In this document: positions 1 to 9,941 of the stretch, piece by piece
Layout: each line of letters starts with the position of its first letter
How positions within the stretch are numbered: the first letter of the stretch is position 1
NCBI GenBank assembly: GCA_009697105.1
Contig: SIAQ01000002.1
Location: forward strand, 50,030 to 114,029
Length of the DNA stretch: 64,000 bases
Direction of reading: 5' to 3'
From: Gemmataceae bacterium
Lineage (GTDB): Bacteria > Planctomycetota > Planctomycetia > Gemmatales > Gemmataceae
Position numbers and translations under genes: made by a program
The notes under the pieces: generated by a model
What the model was told of the DNA's origin: nothing
The model's input: the letters and a program-made list of their open reading frames with translations, nothing else
Database searches by the model: none

Positions 1-852
1 ACCGATGCGACGGCGATCCAGGCACGCTGGAAGCTGACGTCGCCAAAGGTCGCCATGCCGCACATGGCCGCCACGGGTGTTAGCGGATTGGACCTTTATG
101 TGAAAACCGAGAAAGGCTGGCGCTGGCTGGGCGTGGGCCAGCCGACGCAGCTGGAAAACACCGCGACGCTTGCCACGGGCATCCCCGCCGGCACGCGCGA
201 GTACATGGTGTATCTGCCGCTCTATAACGGTGTCACCTCGGTCGAGATCGGCATCGCCAAGGACAAGATTCTCGCCAAGGGCGCGACGTATCCCGCTGAC
301 CGCAAGCCGATCGTTTTCTATGGCACGTCGATCACGCAAGGCGGCTGTGCGTCGCGCACCGGCATGGTCCACACCGCGATTCTCGGGCGTCGGCTGGGCT
401 ATCCCGTCGTCAACCTTGGGTTCTCGGGCAATGGGCGAATGGAGGAGGAGGTCGTCAAACTGATCGCCGAGATCGATGCGTCCGTGTACGTGATCGACTG
501 CCTGCCCAACATGAGCGCGAAGGAAGTCGCCACGAATACCGAGCCGTTGGTGAAGTTGCTGCGTGCGAAACGCCCGACGACGCCGATCTTGCTCGTCGAG
601 GATCGCATCTACGACAACGCGCATCTCCTGCCCGGCCCGAAGCAGCGCAATCTATCAAGCCAGGCGGCGTTGAAGTCGATCTACGAAGGATTGGAAAAAA
701 CCGGCGTGAAAGGCTTGCACTACTTACCCGGTGCGAATCTGCTTGGCGACGACAACGAAGGCACGGTGGACGCATCGCACCCCACCGACCTCGGCTTTCT
801 GCGGCATGCTGATGTGTTCGAGAAAGCGCTGCGGCCAATCTTGAAGCAGTGA
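1..852 (+). CDS. SGNH/GDSL-type hydrolase, 5' end outside the window
   Basis: The reading frame is open from the first base, so the start lies upstream and the visible part is 283 residues ending at TGA 850-852. It shows the block I signature FYGTSITQG (the GDS-type nucleophile serine is the S of TSI), an NLGFSGNGRM segment like block II/III, and DASHPTDLGF near the C-terminus, where the D-x-x-H catalytic pair of SGNH enzymes sits. The family hydrolyses ester bonds of lipids or carbohydrates; planctomycetes carry many copies. The substrate cannot be told from sequence. An ATG at 55 is in frame but residues before it continue the fold, so it is unlikely to be the true start. Confidence 0.85.
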   Translation, partial: TDATAIQARWKLTSPKVAMPHMAATGVSGLDLYVKTEKGWRWLGVGQPTQLENTATLATGIPAGTREYMVYLPLYNGVTSVEIGIAKDKILAKGATYPADRKPIVFYGTSITQGGCASRTGMVHTAILGRRLGYPVVNLGFSGNGRMEEEVVKLIAEIDASVYVIDCLPNMSAKEVATNTEPLVKLLRAKRPTTPILLVEDRIYDNAHLLPGPKQRNLSSQAALKSIYEGLEKTGVKGLHYLPGANLLGDDNEGTVDASHPTDLGFLRHADVFEKALRPILKQ

Positions 853-862
853 CGATTTAATA

Positions 863-934
863 CCAAGCCCGCAGGCGACGCAGGAGCCTGCGCGGGTCGA
901 ACCCTGCAGGCTCCTGCGTCGCCTGCGGACTTGG
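863..934. repeat. Intergenic long inverted repeat
   Basis: Arms 863-892 and 905-934 are near-perfect reverse complements (core CGCAGGCGACGCAGGAGCC and its complement) around a 12-base loop. It begins about 10 bases after the hydrolase stop codon. It could fold into a strong RNA hairpin but has no T-run, so a rho-independent terminator is not supported. Confidence 0.85.
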
Positions 935-1200
935 AAATCATTTCTTCCCGTGGGTAATATGGACGGATGCGCCAGCGACGGCGAGCGAGACGCGCCATCG
1001 CACTACATACAGAATATTCACGAATTGGCAATATTATTTTCAAACTGCCCTATCTTTTTTTTCGCCGATGCGATTCAATGCACTTGAAGGCACATAATGC
1101 GATTGCTCGGGGCGGCCCGTTGGGTTGGCCTCGGCCTAGTCAGGAGGTGCTTCGCTAGCTTTTCCAATCGCATTTCATCCTCATTTTTTGGGAGGCCAAC
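935..1200. other. Intergenic region before the LecA-like gene
   Basis: No convincing gene is seen. The stretch becomes AT-rich around 1010-1060, with a T-run at about 1051-1058. The Shine-Dalgarno GGAGG of the next gene is at 1191-1195. Confidence 0.5.
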
Positions 1201-2199
1201 ATGGGTAGGATTCCATTGGCATTGGCATCGTCTTTGTTCATCGCATTGGCCGTTTCATCTCGAAGCCCGGCTCAAGAATCAACCAGCTCTCCCTCGCCGA
1301 AGTTTCTCTCCGAAGTTCGCTTTCACGACGGCAGCGTCGTGCGCATGACGCTGCTCGAACCGTCGCTGGATGTGAAGACGAAGTACGGCAAGCTGACGAT
1401 CCCGCTGCAGGATATTCGCCGCATCGAACTTGGCTTGCATATCCCCGTTGATGTGCATCAACAGATCACGAGTTCGATCAAACGGCTATCCAGCCAGGTC
1501 TACAAGGAACGCGACGGCGCAGGCAAGGACCTTGTCCTCGCCGGGCATTTCGCGCTGCCTTCGCTGCAAAAGGCGTCGCGCAGCGGCGATCAAGAAGTCG
1601 CTTATCGTGCCACCGGTCTGGTCAAACAGATTTCCGAGCGCGTGCAGTCCGATCTGTTAAAGCTGCGCGATGAAGACGTGATCCACACGGCCGAGTTCGT
1701 CGTTATCGGTCGCATCGACGCGGCGGCGCTAAAGGCGAGTTCGCCTCATTTCGGGCAGGTGATGCTCAAGCTTAGCGAACTGCGTGCGGTCCACGTGAAG
1801 CAGCAAGCCGGGAGACAGGAGTTGGTCGTCGATGCCACCAAGCACGGCAGTTCGCTGGATCAGTGGTGCGATTCCAATATTAACATCGACGCCGCGCAAC
1901 GTGTCATCGTGACGGGGGAAGGCCAAGTCGAACTTTGGCCTCAGGGGCCTGGGCAGTACGTTTCTGCTCCGAAGGGATATAATACCGCAGGCAAAGGCGG
2001 GCAATTTCTGGCGGGCTCGTTGATCGGCAAGATCGGCGAGAACGGCAAGGCGTTCTACATCGGCGACCGCTACGACGGCGTTGCCACTGAAGAAGGTCGA
2101 CTGTACTTACTGATCGTTCCCAGTCCGTGGAATAACGCATCCACCGGTTCCTACCGCATCCGCGTGGAGACCGACAGCGTTGCAGGGGGCGGACGCTAA
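1201..2199 (+). CDS. Exported protein with LecA/PA-IL-like C-terminal domain
   Basis: 332 residues. ATG 1201 is preceded by GGAGG at 1191-1195. Residues 1-25 form a signal peptide (hydrophobic LALASSLFIALAV, then SRSPAQ). Two domains resembling planctomycete exported repeat units follow (FHDGSVVRMTLLEP and a later FVVIGRIDAAAL unit). Residues from about 235 (GEGQVELWPQGPG ... LIGKIGENGKAFYIG ... EEGRLYLLI) match the carbohydrate-binding LecA/PA-IL galactophilic lectin fold seen in many planctomycete exported proteins. Ligand and role are unknown; probably periplasmic or cell-surface. No operon partner is evident. Confidence 0.8.
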   Translation: MGRIPLALASSLFIALAVSSRSPAQESTSSPSPKFLSEVRFHDGSVVRMTLLEPSLDVKTKYGKLTIPLQDIRRIELGLHIPVDVHQQITSSIKRLSSQVYKERDGAGKDLVLAGHFALPSLQKASRSGDQEVAYRATGLVKQISERVQSDLLKLRDEDVIHTAEFVVIGRIDAAALKASSPHFGQVMLKLSELRAVHVKQQAGRQELVVDATKHGSSLDQWCDSNINIDAAQRVIVTGEGQVELWPQGPGQYVSAPKGYNTAGKGGQFLAGSLIGKIGENGKAFYIGDRYDGVATEEGRLYLLIVPSPWNNASTGSYRIRVETDSVAGGGR

Positions 2200-2207
2200 C
2201 AACCGCA

Positions 2208-2732
2208 TCACTTCGGCGTTACGATCTCCAAGAGTTCGATCGCCGGTTTTTCGTCGCAGTAGATCAGCGCGAGTCGGCCGTACGCGGGTGCGTCGGTGCC
2301 GAACCAGCCGACCATTTCGGGGCCGGGCGCCACGCGCAGGTAGTCGGTCGGTTCGATACGGCGGAGCACGTTGTGATGGATGAGAATCCGCCCAAGCGGC
2401 GTTTTTTCCGCGAGTATTTCCGCACGCACTTCCGGACTGCAATAGTGCAGCCAAATCAGCACCAGACCGAACTGCACGATTCGGCCATCGCTCTGTTTGG
2501 ACAGGAGGATTTTGCGAGCGTATTTGTCGCCATCGCGGATGCGTTCGAGAACCTTGACGTCGACCAGCGATCGGTGGTGCGCTTCCACCGTCACAGTCAT
2601 GTGCTGTTCGTGAACGAGCAAATCGTGATACGGTTGCGGAACCTGATCGGGCGAGACGACGTCGAAATTGCGCAGAAAGGACGCTGGTGGGAAGAGCTGA
2701 AACAATGTGGCAATATCGGGACCGACCGACAT
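2208..2732 (-). CDS. Chorismate-lyase-like (UbiC/DUF98-type) protein
   Basis: 174 residues from ATG 2732. A TTG 12 bases upstream is in frame but lies inside a dispersed palindrome, so the ATG is preferred. The core FDVVSPDQVPQPYHDLLVH, an internal V-E-A-H-H-R block and PLGRILIHHNVLRRIEP resemble the chorismate lyase / DUF98 fold, which releases pyruvate from chorismate to give 4-hydroxybenzoate, a quinone or pigment precursor. The gene follows a prenyl synthase and a squalene-hopene cyclase on the same strand, fitting a prenylated aromatic or terpenoid role. The family call rests on motif resemblance, so enzyme activity is uncertain. Confidence 0.7.
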   Translation of the reverse strand: MSVGPDIATLFQLFPPASFLRNFDVVSPDQVPQPYHDLLVHEQHMTVTVEAHHRSLVDVKVLERIRDGDKYARKILLSKQSDGRIVQFGLVLIWLHYCSPEVRAEILAEKTPLGRILIHHNVLRRIEPTDYLRVAPGPEMVGWFGTDAPAYGRLALIYCDEKPAIELLEIVTPK

Positions 2733-2736
2733 TGGC

Positions 2737-2804
2737 AAGCCCAAGGGAGAGGTACTCCGAACCCTTGGGAGCCCAGAGGTTCGGAGTACCTCACCTGTGG
2801 GCTT
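2737..2804. repeat. Nested palindrome, family A (copy 1)
   Basis: Double hairpin: the left half has stem CCCAAGGG/CCCTTGGG around loop GAGGTACTCCGA; the right half is the inverted unit with stem variant CCCAGAGGT (one mismatch in its partner). It sits between the prenyl synthase stop and the chorismate-lyase-like start. Confidence 0.95.
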
Positions 2805-2815
2805 ACATCAAAATA

Positions 2816-4630
2816 CTACACATTCACCAACGGCAACGACAGCGACACCATCACCGGCTCGGCATCGTTGTGCTCCGCTTCCGGGCGGTCGAGCACCGTA
2901 TCAACGAGATAATACAACAGCTCGCGCAACTCCAACGGTTCGACTTCGTCGGCGATTGCCTCGGCACGAGCGCGATATTTCTCGATCAACTTCTCGGTCT
3001 TCTCGAACACGTTCGCTTTGGCGAACAACTGGCGAACGCGAGGCAACAAGTCCTCGTTGCGGCGCGGATGCTCGCCTTGCACGATCGCCAGCAGCTCCTC
3101 GCGATCGCCGCCCGACAGCGATTCAAGGGCCAGCGCCAGCAACAACGTCGGCCGACCGGCGAGCACATCCTGGCCGGCGACCATCTTGTTGTCGGCATCG
3201 CCCTGCCAATCTTTGAGGTCGTTGATAATCTGGAACGCCACGCCCAGGTGCCGACTGAAATCGGTGACCATCTTCTCGTACTTGTCTGCCGCACCCGCAA
3301 GCCGAACACCCGAATAGAGTGCGGCTTCAAACGCCGGCGAGGTCTTCAGAGCGTAAATCTTCATCGCTTCGAGCGTGTTGATCGTCTTGTCTTTGGCGTC
3401 GCGCCACAGCAACTCGGCACCTTGGCCTTCACTCAGCTTCAGATGCGCGTCGGCGAGTTTATCGAGGATGTCCGCGGCGATCTCGGAGCCGAGCACCTTG
3501 CGTTCGCGGCTGACGAGCCGATAGCCCAGGCCAATGAGGTAGTCGCCGACGTTGATCGCCGTGCCGATGCCGTATTTGCGGTGCAGTGTCTGTTGGCCAT
3601 AGCGGTAGGTGTCGTCGTCTTCGATGTCGTCATGGACAAGCGATGCCTTGTGGAACGTCTCGATTGCAAGAGCCGAGCGTTTGACGGAATCGGAAAGTTC
3701 AAGTCCTTCTGCCGACAGCGTGCCCTTGCCGCCCGTCAGCGCGTCATAGGTGGCGAGCGTAATGAAGGGGCGCGAGCGCTTGCCGCCCTGCATCAGCCAA
3801 TCGTAGGAAATATTTTCGTGTAGCGTCAACGGGTCTTCCGATTGCACGCCGTCGAGCGGGTTCTTGTTGCGTTGTCGGGGCGCGAGCTTGTTCAAATTGG
3901 CAGGCTCGAACATCTGATTCGACGCACGCATCAGATGCACATACGTCTTCGTCTTCTTTTCCGGCGGCGCGGTCTTTAGGCCAATCATCTCGAAGACCCA
4001 ATCGTTATCCACCGACGTGCTCTTGCAATTGCTCGACAACAGCGGGGCGGCGACGCACGGGATGCCGGCCATCAGAATCTTGTCGATTGCTTTTTCCAGC
4101 ACGTTCAAGCAGGCCACGCCGACGATCGCATCGACATGCCCGCTGACGATGATTTTGAGCACGATCGGCGTGCCTTCCGATACCAGCACCTTGTAGCCGA
4201 GGTCTTCCGCCTTGGTCTTGAAGTCGGCGACTTCGCACGCGCCGCACTTACGGCAATCGAGGCCGAACTCGTCGTAGTCGGCGGGGCAGCCTTCCGCGTT
4301 CTTCAAGCAGTGCGGCAAGAGCAACAACCGTCGCTTGAAATCGACCGCGCTGACCTGCTCGCGCCAGAACTCGTTCGAGATCGACACCATCGAGAAGCCG
4401 AGGAATTCTTCCGGCAAGCGGGTGTCGCGCAGAAGATCCTCGCCCATCTTTTGTAAGATCGGCTTCGTCAGCGTCTTTGACCGGTCAATATTCTTGACGA
4501 ATTGCACCGCCTCGGCACGGATGCGATCACGCATCTCGCGTTCTTGCGGCACATTCTTGAGATGCGCGTTGTTGACTTTTTTGGCTTTGTCTACGGGAGG
4601 TTCTACCACGTGCGGTGTCCTCTGAAGCAT
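2816..4630 (-). CDS. DUF116 - polyprenyl diphosphate synthase fusion
   Basis: 604 residues, start ATG 4628-4630, stop TAG 2816-2818. The N-terminal half (about 60-230) is DUF116-like with a cysteine set C108, C115, C126, C129, C132 that could bind a metal or Fe-S cluster. The C-terminal half (about 270-600) is a trans-isoprenyl diphosphate synthase: GGKRSRP at 282-288, first aspartate-rich motif DDIEDD at 334-339, second motif NDLKDW at 470-475 (first Asp replaced by Asn). The enzyme should condense isopentenyl diphosphate with an allylic diphosphate; product chain length cannot be read. The gene starts 21 bases after the squalene-hopene cyclase stop, so the two are probably co-transcribed. 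What the DUF116 domain adds is unknown. Confidence 0.9.
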   Translation of the reverse strand: MLQRTPHVVEPPVDKAKKVNNAHLKNVPQEREMRDRIRAEAVQFVKNIDRSKTLTKPILQKMGEDLLRDTRLPEEFLGFSMVSISNEFWREQVSAVDFKRRLLLLPHCLKNAEGCPADYDEFGLDCRKCGACEVADFKTKAEDLGYKVLVSEGTPIVLKIIVSGHVDAIVGVACLNVLEKAIDKILMAGIPCVAAPLLSSNCKSTSVDNDWVFEMIGLKTAPPEKKTKTYVHLMRASNQMFEPANLNKLAPRQRNKNPLDGVQSEDPLTLHENISYDWLMQGGKRSRPFITLATYDALTGGKGTLSAEGLELSDSVKRSALAIETFHKASLVHDDIEDDDTYRYGQQTLHRKYGIGTAINVGDYLIGLGYRLVSRERKVLGSEIAADILDKLADAHLKLSEGQGAELLWRDAKDKTINTLEAMKIYALKTSPAFEAALYSGVRLAGAADKYEKMVTDFSRHLGVAFQIINDLKDWQGDADNKMVAGQDVLAGRPTLLLALALESLSGGDREELLAIVQGEHPRRNEDLLPRVRQLFAKANVFEKTEKLIEKYRARAEAIADEVEPLELRELLYYLVDTVLDRPEAEHNDAEPVMVSLSLPLVNV

Positions 4631-4633
4631 CGT

Positions 4634-4651
4634 CCCGCCATAAATGGCGGG
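4634..4651. repeat. Short palindrome, family D (copy 1)
   Basis: CCCGCCATAAATGGCGGG, a 7-bp stem filling the 21-base gap between the cyclase stop and the prenyl synthase start. Related copies are at 31607 and 59729. Confidence 0.85.
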
Positions 4652-6613
4652 CTATATTTGTTTTCGTACGCGACCAAGGGCGGATACGCTGAAGATTATC
4701 GGATACAATTTCTCAAAATACCAGAGTTTCGCGAAATAAAACCCGATCGGGGTAGGGTGGGAAAGACCGTTATTCTCAATTCTCTCGACGAGCCAGGCGA
4801 TGGCTTTATTCACGGCAAGCCCAGGGGTGAGGTACTCCGAACCCCTGGGCTTCGCGGACTCCAGGGGTTCGGGAGTACCCTCACCCCTGGACTTACTCAC
4901 ATCAACCAAAATATCCAACGCCAGCGCCGTCTCTTCGATGCTCGAAGGCGAGCCGAGGCCACCGCCCCAACCGCCGTCAAGATTTTGGTTCTGGAGAAGC
5001 CAGGCAATTCCACGTTGCGCGGGTAACGTGTTCATCATACCAAGATCGCGGTAACTTGCTAGCACTCGGCTAGTGCCATATAGCGGATTTTCATCATTTG
5101 GCATGTGCTGATTGCCAAACCAGAGCGGCAGCCAGGAGCCATCCGAACGCTGCGTGCGGGCGAGGTAGGCGAGGGAACGTGGAATAGCCGTAACGCAAGT
5201 CCAATAGATAACTGGCAATCGTTTCGCATCACTCGGCCATCTAATCTTTGGTGCATTGCCATGAGCCAATTGGAATGTGCAATCCAGTCCAATGACGTTA
5301 ATGAGCGATCGCAAGAAATGGGCAGTCAAGTCCGTACCGCTGCGGTCGAAAGGAAGGTGTCCCCACCCACGACAGAATGTCGGCATCCCGCCATCACGAT
5401 TCTGCAATCCAAGCAACCACATTGTTGCGTCCTGAATCGGGTCTTCCACCGCATGCAGATGTGAAATCGCCAAAATCGCCCCCGGCGTGTCGTCCGCGTC
5501 CGGCACGCCGCCGGGCAAATCGGTCCAGGCCCAACCGCCGGGGTCGGCGCCGGTATAGGGGTGGCGCGTTTTATATTGCTGGTTTAGAATCCAGTCGCGC
5601 AGCTGATCCTTGCGATCGAGCGATTGCAGTTCTCCGGCGGCAGCCAGCGCGTTGACGGCCAGCGTCGTCACCCAGGTGGCGAGATTCGTGTCGATCGGCC
5701 AGCTGCCGTCGGGCCTGACCGAGTTGACGATGAACCGAACGCCTTCCCGCGCGACCGGATGATCCGCGTGCCCGATCGACGCCAGGCTCATCGTCACGAA
5801 GCTCGTCAGCGGGATCGCTTCGAGGTAGCCGCCCGACGATGGCTGAATGTTTTGGAGTACCCGCAAAGTTCTTGCGAGCGCTAAACGACGAGCAATGCGT
5901 GCGAACGGGTTCCACGGTTTCTTGTGATGATAGATGCACTGCCCAATCGCGATCAACGCCGGCAACGCATAACTGACGACGTGCATCTTCACGAAACGGA
6001 ACCACGATTGAGGCAGCACCGCCAACTCGAAAGGCAACGGCGGCACCTCGTCCCACGACACCAGGCTCGCCAGCGCGCACGTCGTCAAGATCGGCGTCGC
6101 AAACGTGCGGTCCTTGCCATAACGCTGGCGGATGGCTTCGGGCCATTGGTCCGGCTGGCCGTAGTGTTGGGTGAGCCAGGCTTCGGCGCGGGTTATTGTG
6201 TTTGCATACCCCCACCAATCGCTGCGCTCATGGTGGGGCTTGAGGTTAGCGCCAAGCCCCACCATGAGCGCAGCGATTGGTGGGGGTGAACCGTCCATCG
6301 GCTTCGTTAAATAAAACGCCGATCGGCACAGCATCGTCGTCGAGATGTTGCTCAGGCTGACCGTCGTATCGCCCCACCCGCCGTCGGGATTCTGATGGTC
6401 CGCCAACCACTTCAATCCACTGGCGATGAGCGACGGATGCGCCGGCCCACCGTTCGCCTGCACGAGGTGCAGCGCCATGACCGCCGTTGCTGTGGAGAGC
6501 GAGGATGTGGACAGCTCGCCGACCCAATGGCCGTCCGGCGTGCGTTCCGTCAGCAGAGCCGACAGCGCGGTCTGATAGGCAGCTTCGATGCGTTCGGTGG
6601 TGGCGGGTTGCAT
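4652..6613 (-). CDS. shc: Squalene-hopene cyclase family protein with two in-frame palindrome insertions
   Basis: 653 residues. Converts squalene (or a related linear isoprenoid) to a pentacyclic hopanoid at the membrane. Visible features: the catalytic acid motif DADD at 372-375 (family DxDD), QW repeats such as QNPDGGWGD (74-82) and QNLDGGWGG (543-551), and the typical C-terminal GFYFAKLWYFEKLYPI block. Two stretches do not belong to the fold: residues about 108-135 are encoded by a perfect 35-bp inverted repeat (6208-6287), and residues 574-599 by a family A palindrome of exactly 78 bases (4817-4894). Both keep the frame and avoid stops, so the protein is probably still made. It heads or lies within a minus-strand run with the DUF116-prenyl synthase and the chorismate-lyase-like gene. 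Confidence 0.92.
   Translation of the reverse strand: MQPATTERIEAAYQTALSALLTERTPDGHWVGELSTSSLSTATAVMALHLVQANGGPAHPSLIASGLKWLADHQNPDGGWGDTTVSLSNISTTMLCRSAFYLTKPMDGSPPPIAALMVGLGANLKPHHERSDWWGYANTITRAEAWLTQHYGQPDQWPEAIRQRYGKDRTFATPILTTCALASLVSWDEVPPLPFELAVLPQSWFRFVKMHVVSYALPALIAIGQCIYHHKKPWNPFARIARRLALARTLRVLQNIQPSSGGYLEAIPLTSFVTMSLASIGHADHPVAREGVRFIVNSVRPDGSWPIDTNLATWVTTLAVNALAAAGELQSLDRKDQLRDWILNQQYKTRHPYTGADPGGWAWTDLPGGVPDADDTPGAILAISHLHAVEDPIQDATMWLLGLQNRDGGMPTFCRGWGHLPFDRSGTDLTAHFLRSLINVIGLDCTFQLAHGNAPKIRWPSDAKRLPVIYWTCVTAIPRSLAYLARTQRSDGSWLPLWFGNQHMPNDENPLYGTSRVLASYRDLGMMNTLPAQRGIAWLLQNQNLDGGWGGGLGSPSSIEETALALDILVDVSKSRGEGTPEPLESAKPRGSEYLTPGLAVNKAIAWLVERIENNGLSHPTPIGFYFAKLWYFEKLYPIIFSVSALGRVRKQI
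4817..4894. repeat. Nested palindrome, family A (copy 2), inside shc
   Basis: 78 bases = 26 codons. Stem variant CCCAGGGGT/ACCCCTGGG in both halves, loop GAGGTACTCCGA on the left; the right half has two single-base expansions (TTCGGGAGTACCCTC). It is read through in frame by the cyclase gene. Confidence 0.95.
6208..6287. repeat. Perfect 35-bp inverted repeat inside shc
   Basis: Arms 6208-6242 and 6253-6287 are perfect complements around a 10-base loop. Each arm can also fold on itself (CCCCACCA ... TGGTGGGG), the same nested design as family A. It encodes about 27 in-frame residues (ending HHERSDWWG) in the cyclase N-terminal region. Confidence 0.95.
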
Positions 6614-6700
6614 GGGTGGGGAGGGTTACCAGATGCCGGTTGAGAAAGCGCATGGATATCGAATCGCGTGCTAGCGTACATTGTAACACGCGTTTCGCAG

Positions 6701-6958
6701 TTATTTGTCGACCTCCCCGTCGCGGCCTCGGCCACTCGCATCAGCATCCGATTTCGGCGCCGTCATCACGAGCATCAACCCCACTCCGGCGATAATCAGC
6801 GACAACACGCCGCACACCGCGCCGGGGATGATGCCCATCATCGCCTCGCTCCAACTCGCCCGCGGCCCATTAATGATCGGCATACTTGCGGACACGCCGA
6901 CCACGCACAGGCTCAGAACGAAACAGACGATACCAATGATGAGGGTGGCGGTTCGCAT
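6701..6958 (-). CDS. Small two-helix membrane protein
   Basis: 85 residues with hydrophobic segments at about 5-25 (LIIGIVCFVLSLCVVGVSA) and 42-67, and a charged C-terminal tail rich in D, R and G. No known family recognised. It lies between the radical SAM gene and the squalene-hopene cyclase, all on the minus strand with gaps under 100 bases, so it may belong to the same transcript. Confidence 0.7.
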   Translation of the reverse strand: MRTATLIIGIVCFVLSLCVVGVSASMPIINGPRASWSEAMMGIIPGAVCGVLSLIIAGVGLMLVMTAPKSDADASGRGRDGEVDK

Positions 6959-7016
6959 GAGTTGTTCTCGAGTGAAGTCGATGAGTGCCTGCCGGCTCTG
7001 GAGTCTAACAAACGCG

Positions 7017-8285
<1,269 letters not shown>

Positions 8286-8460
8286 GTAGGGGGTGCTTTC
8301 GTGTAGGGAGCGAGGCCAACATTTGCGGGTGAGGTGTATTATAATGGGTGGAGGGCAGTTTCGCGAATTTTTGCCGGCGGGAGGACCAGCATGGATGATG
8401 AATACTTGGCCGCGAGGCGCTTTGTCGTTCAAGCAGAGACATGACAAACAAACGTCATCG

Positions 8461-9633
8461 CTATCTGCCCGCTATTTTCCGTAAGCGGCTTGCCAAATCC
8501 GAAGCAGCCACAAAATTGAAGCGCCGGCCTTTGCGATTGCCCACCAGCAAACCCAGTTTTTCAAGTTCCAAGAGATCGGCGCGAGCGGTCTGCGGTGTCA
8601 CCTTGCATAGCCGGGCATGCGATTCATAGGAAAAAGTCGCACCGACCTCGCGCTGCGCCTCGACCAAAACGGCTTGCTGGCGTTCGTTGAACATCGCAGG
8701 CAACAATGTCCGGGAAAGCCGCTTTTTCTCTTCGACTTTCTTCGCCAAATACTTCTGAAAGGCGCGAATGCTCTGTTCGATTGTTGTCAAATGATAAAAA
8801 AGGAAATAGGTGAGGTCGTTCTCGTCCTGCTCCGTGTCGAGGTATGCGCGGGCATACTTTTTGGGGTGTTGGCGAATAATGGATGAGATCGTCAGGTATT
8901 CCACAAGCCAATAGCGATTGCGCAACATCGACCAGTAGAAAAGCGCCCGCGCGGTTCGGCCATTGCCATCGACAAACGGATGATCGTAGGCAAGCCAAAA
9001 GTGCAAGACGATGGCACGAACGACGGGATGGATGAACTCGCCTTGTTTGGTTCCGTTATTATTTGCGAATTGACACAAGCACCGTAATCGCTCAGCCAAT
9101 TTCTCTGCGGGCGGCGGAATGTGCAGGGCTTGCTGATCTTCCTCATCCCAGACTTTGATTGATTCGTCAGATCGACGGAATCGGCCGCAATCACGCGGAT
9201 CGTCTATCGCGTTCTCCGTCAACTCACGCTGGATTTCTTGCAACAGCTCCACCGTCATCTTTTCGTTCTTTCGACCGTTGAGCATCTGAATCGTGCGGAA
9301 ATTATTCACGATCATTTGTTGATCGCGATCCTTCGGCTTCCGATTTTGCAGAAGCATCTCCTTGGCCTCCTTGCGCGTGACGACAGCTCCTTCGATCTCG
9401 CTTGAAGCGATCGCTTCCTCGCACAATGAACTGATGAGATACCGCTGTTGATCTGCTTCAGATTCAAGCTCTGGCCAGGGCGATTGGACCGATCCGCCGA
9501 GATTCGTGTCGATAAGGTGCAATAGCTCAAGCACGGAGCCAGGTAGGCGAAACGTGAACGGTCGGCCGTGAACATCCGTCAATAATCCGATTTTGAATGC
9601 TGGCCCGGCGCGAGAGAATTTGACAAAGTTCAA
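8461..9633 (-). CDS. Fic-domain protein (probable AMP transferase) with winged-helix tail
   Basis: About 390 residues if started at TTG 9633, which overlaps the TGA of the upstream small gene as TTGA. ATG 9678 and GTG 9693 are alternatives but add cysteine-rich sequence coded in the overlap. The Fic active site HPFVDGNGRTAR is intact. An inhibitory helix S-x-x-x-E-G (SSEIEG) lies near the N-terminus, making this a self-inhibited class II Fic protein. The C-terminal 65 residues look like a winged helix (SYESHARLCKVTPQTARADL). The family transfers AMP or other nucleotides to target proteins, and some members are toxins. The upstream operator suggests autoregulation. Confidence 0.88.
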   Translation of the reverse strand: MNFVKFSRAGPAFKIGLLTDVHGRPFTFRLPGSVLELLHLIDTNLGGSVQSPWPELESEADQQRYLISSLCEEAIASSEIEGAVVTRKEAKEMLLQNRKPKDRDQQMIVNNFRTIQMLNGRKNEKMTVELLQEIQRELTENAIDDPRDCGRFRRSDESIKVWDEEDQQALHIPPPAEKLAERLRCLCQFANNNGTKQGEFIHPVVRAIVLHFWLAYDHPFVDGNGRTARALFYWSMLRNRYWLVEYLTISSIIRQHPKKYARAYLDTEQDENDLTYFLFYHLTTIEQSIRAFQKYLAKKVEEKKRLSRTLLPAMFNERQQAVLVEAQREVGATFSYESHARLCKVTPQTARADLLELEKLGLLVGNRKGRRFNFVAASDLASRLRKIAGR

Positions 9634-9815
9634 AATTGTTCGCTTGTTAGCCCTGCCAAACTCGCATGATTGGCACATTGCTCCCAATTCCACATCTCAT
9701 TGTTAGCTTTTTTCACCCATTCCTGAATGTCAGGTTCGGCGTAACGCACCAGAAAATCAGGCTTTGCATCTTCGAGCACAGCACGAAGCGATTTGCCTTG
9801 TTTGGGTTTTTTCAT
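9630..9815 (-). CDS. Small charged protein upstream of fic
   Basis: 61 residues from ATG 9815 (MKKPKQGKSLRAVLEDAKPD). A TTG at 9851 lies inside the operator palindrome and is disfavoured. Sequence is hydrophilic, with tryptophans in the second half (EWVKKANNEMWNWEQ). Its stop overlaps a possible fic start, suggesting translational coupling. No family recognised; an antitoxin or regulator role is only a context guess. No clear Shine-Dalgarno is visible. Confidence 0.6.
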   Translation of the reverse strand: MKKPKQGKSLRAVLEDAKPDFLVRYAEPDIQEWVKKANNEMWNWEQCANHASLAGLTSEQF

Positions 9816-9833
9816 GACGGCACGGACACTAAA

Positions 9834-9864
9834 TATCTTTAAATTATTCAATAATTTAAAGATA
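9834..9864. promoter_or_regulatory. Perfect 15-bp palindromic operator upstream of the Fic cassette
   Basis: TATCTTTAAATTATT, one central C, then its exact complement. A third, near-identical half-site (TATCTTTAAATAAT) is at 9887-9900, and a small palindrome CCATTCG...CGAATGG lies between. The site is 18-48 bases upstream of the small gene's ATG, where a promoter would be. Much more AT-rich than its surroundings. Confidence 0.7.
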
Positions 9865-9941
9865 CCATTCGGGTCACGAATGGCAATATCTTTAAATAAT
9901 AGAAAAATTTAAAGTTGCGCCCTTCGGCCTGTTTGCGCAAT

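Noticed and set aside
2687..3823. Long plus-strand open frame opposite the DUF116-prenyl synthase
   Set aside because: Antisense shadow in GC-rich DNA: repetitive Arg/Gln composition and no domain, while the opposite strand has a clear enzyme.
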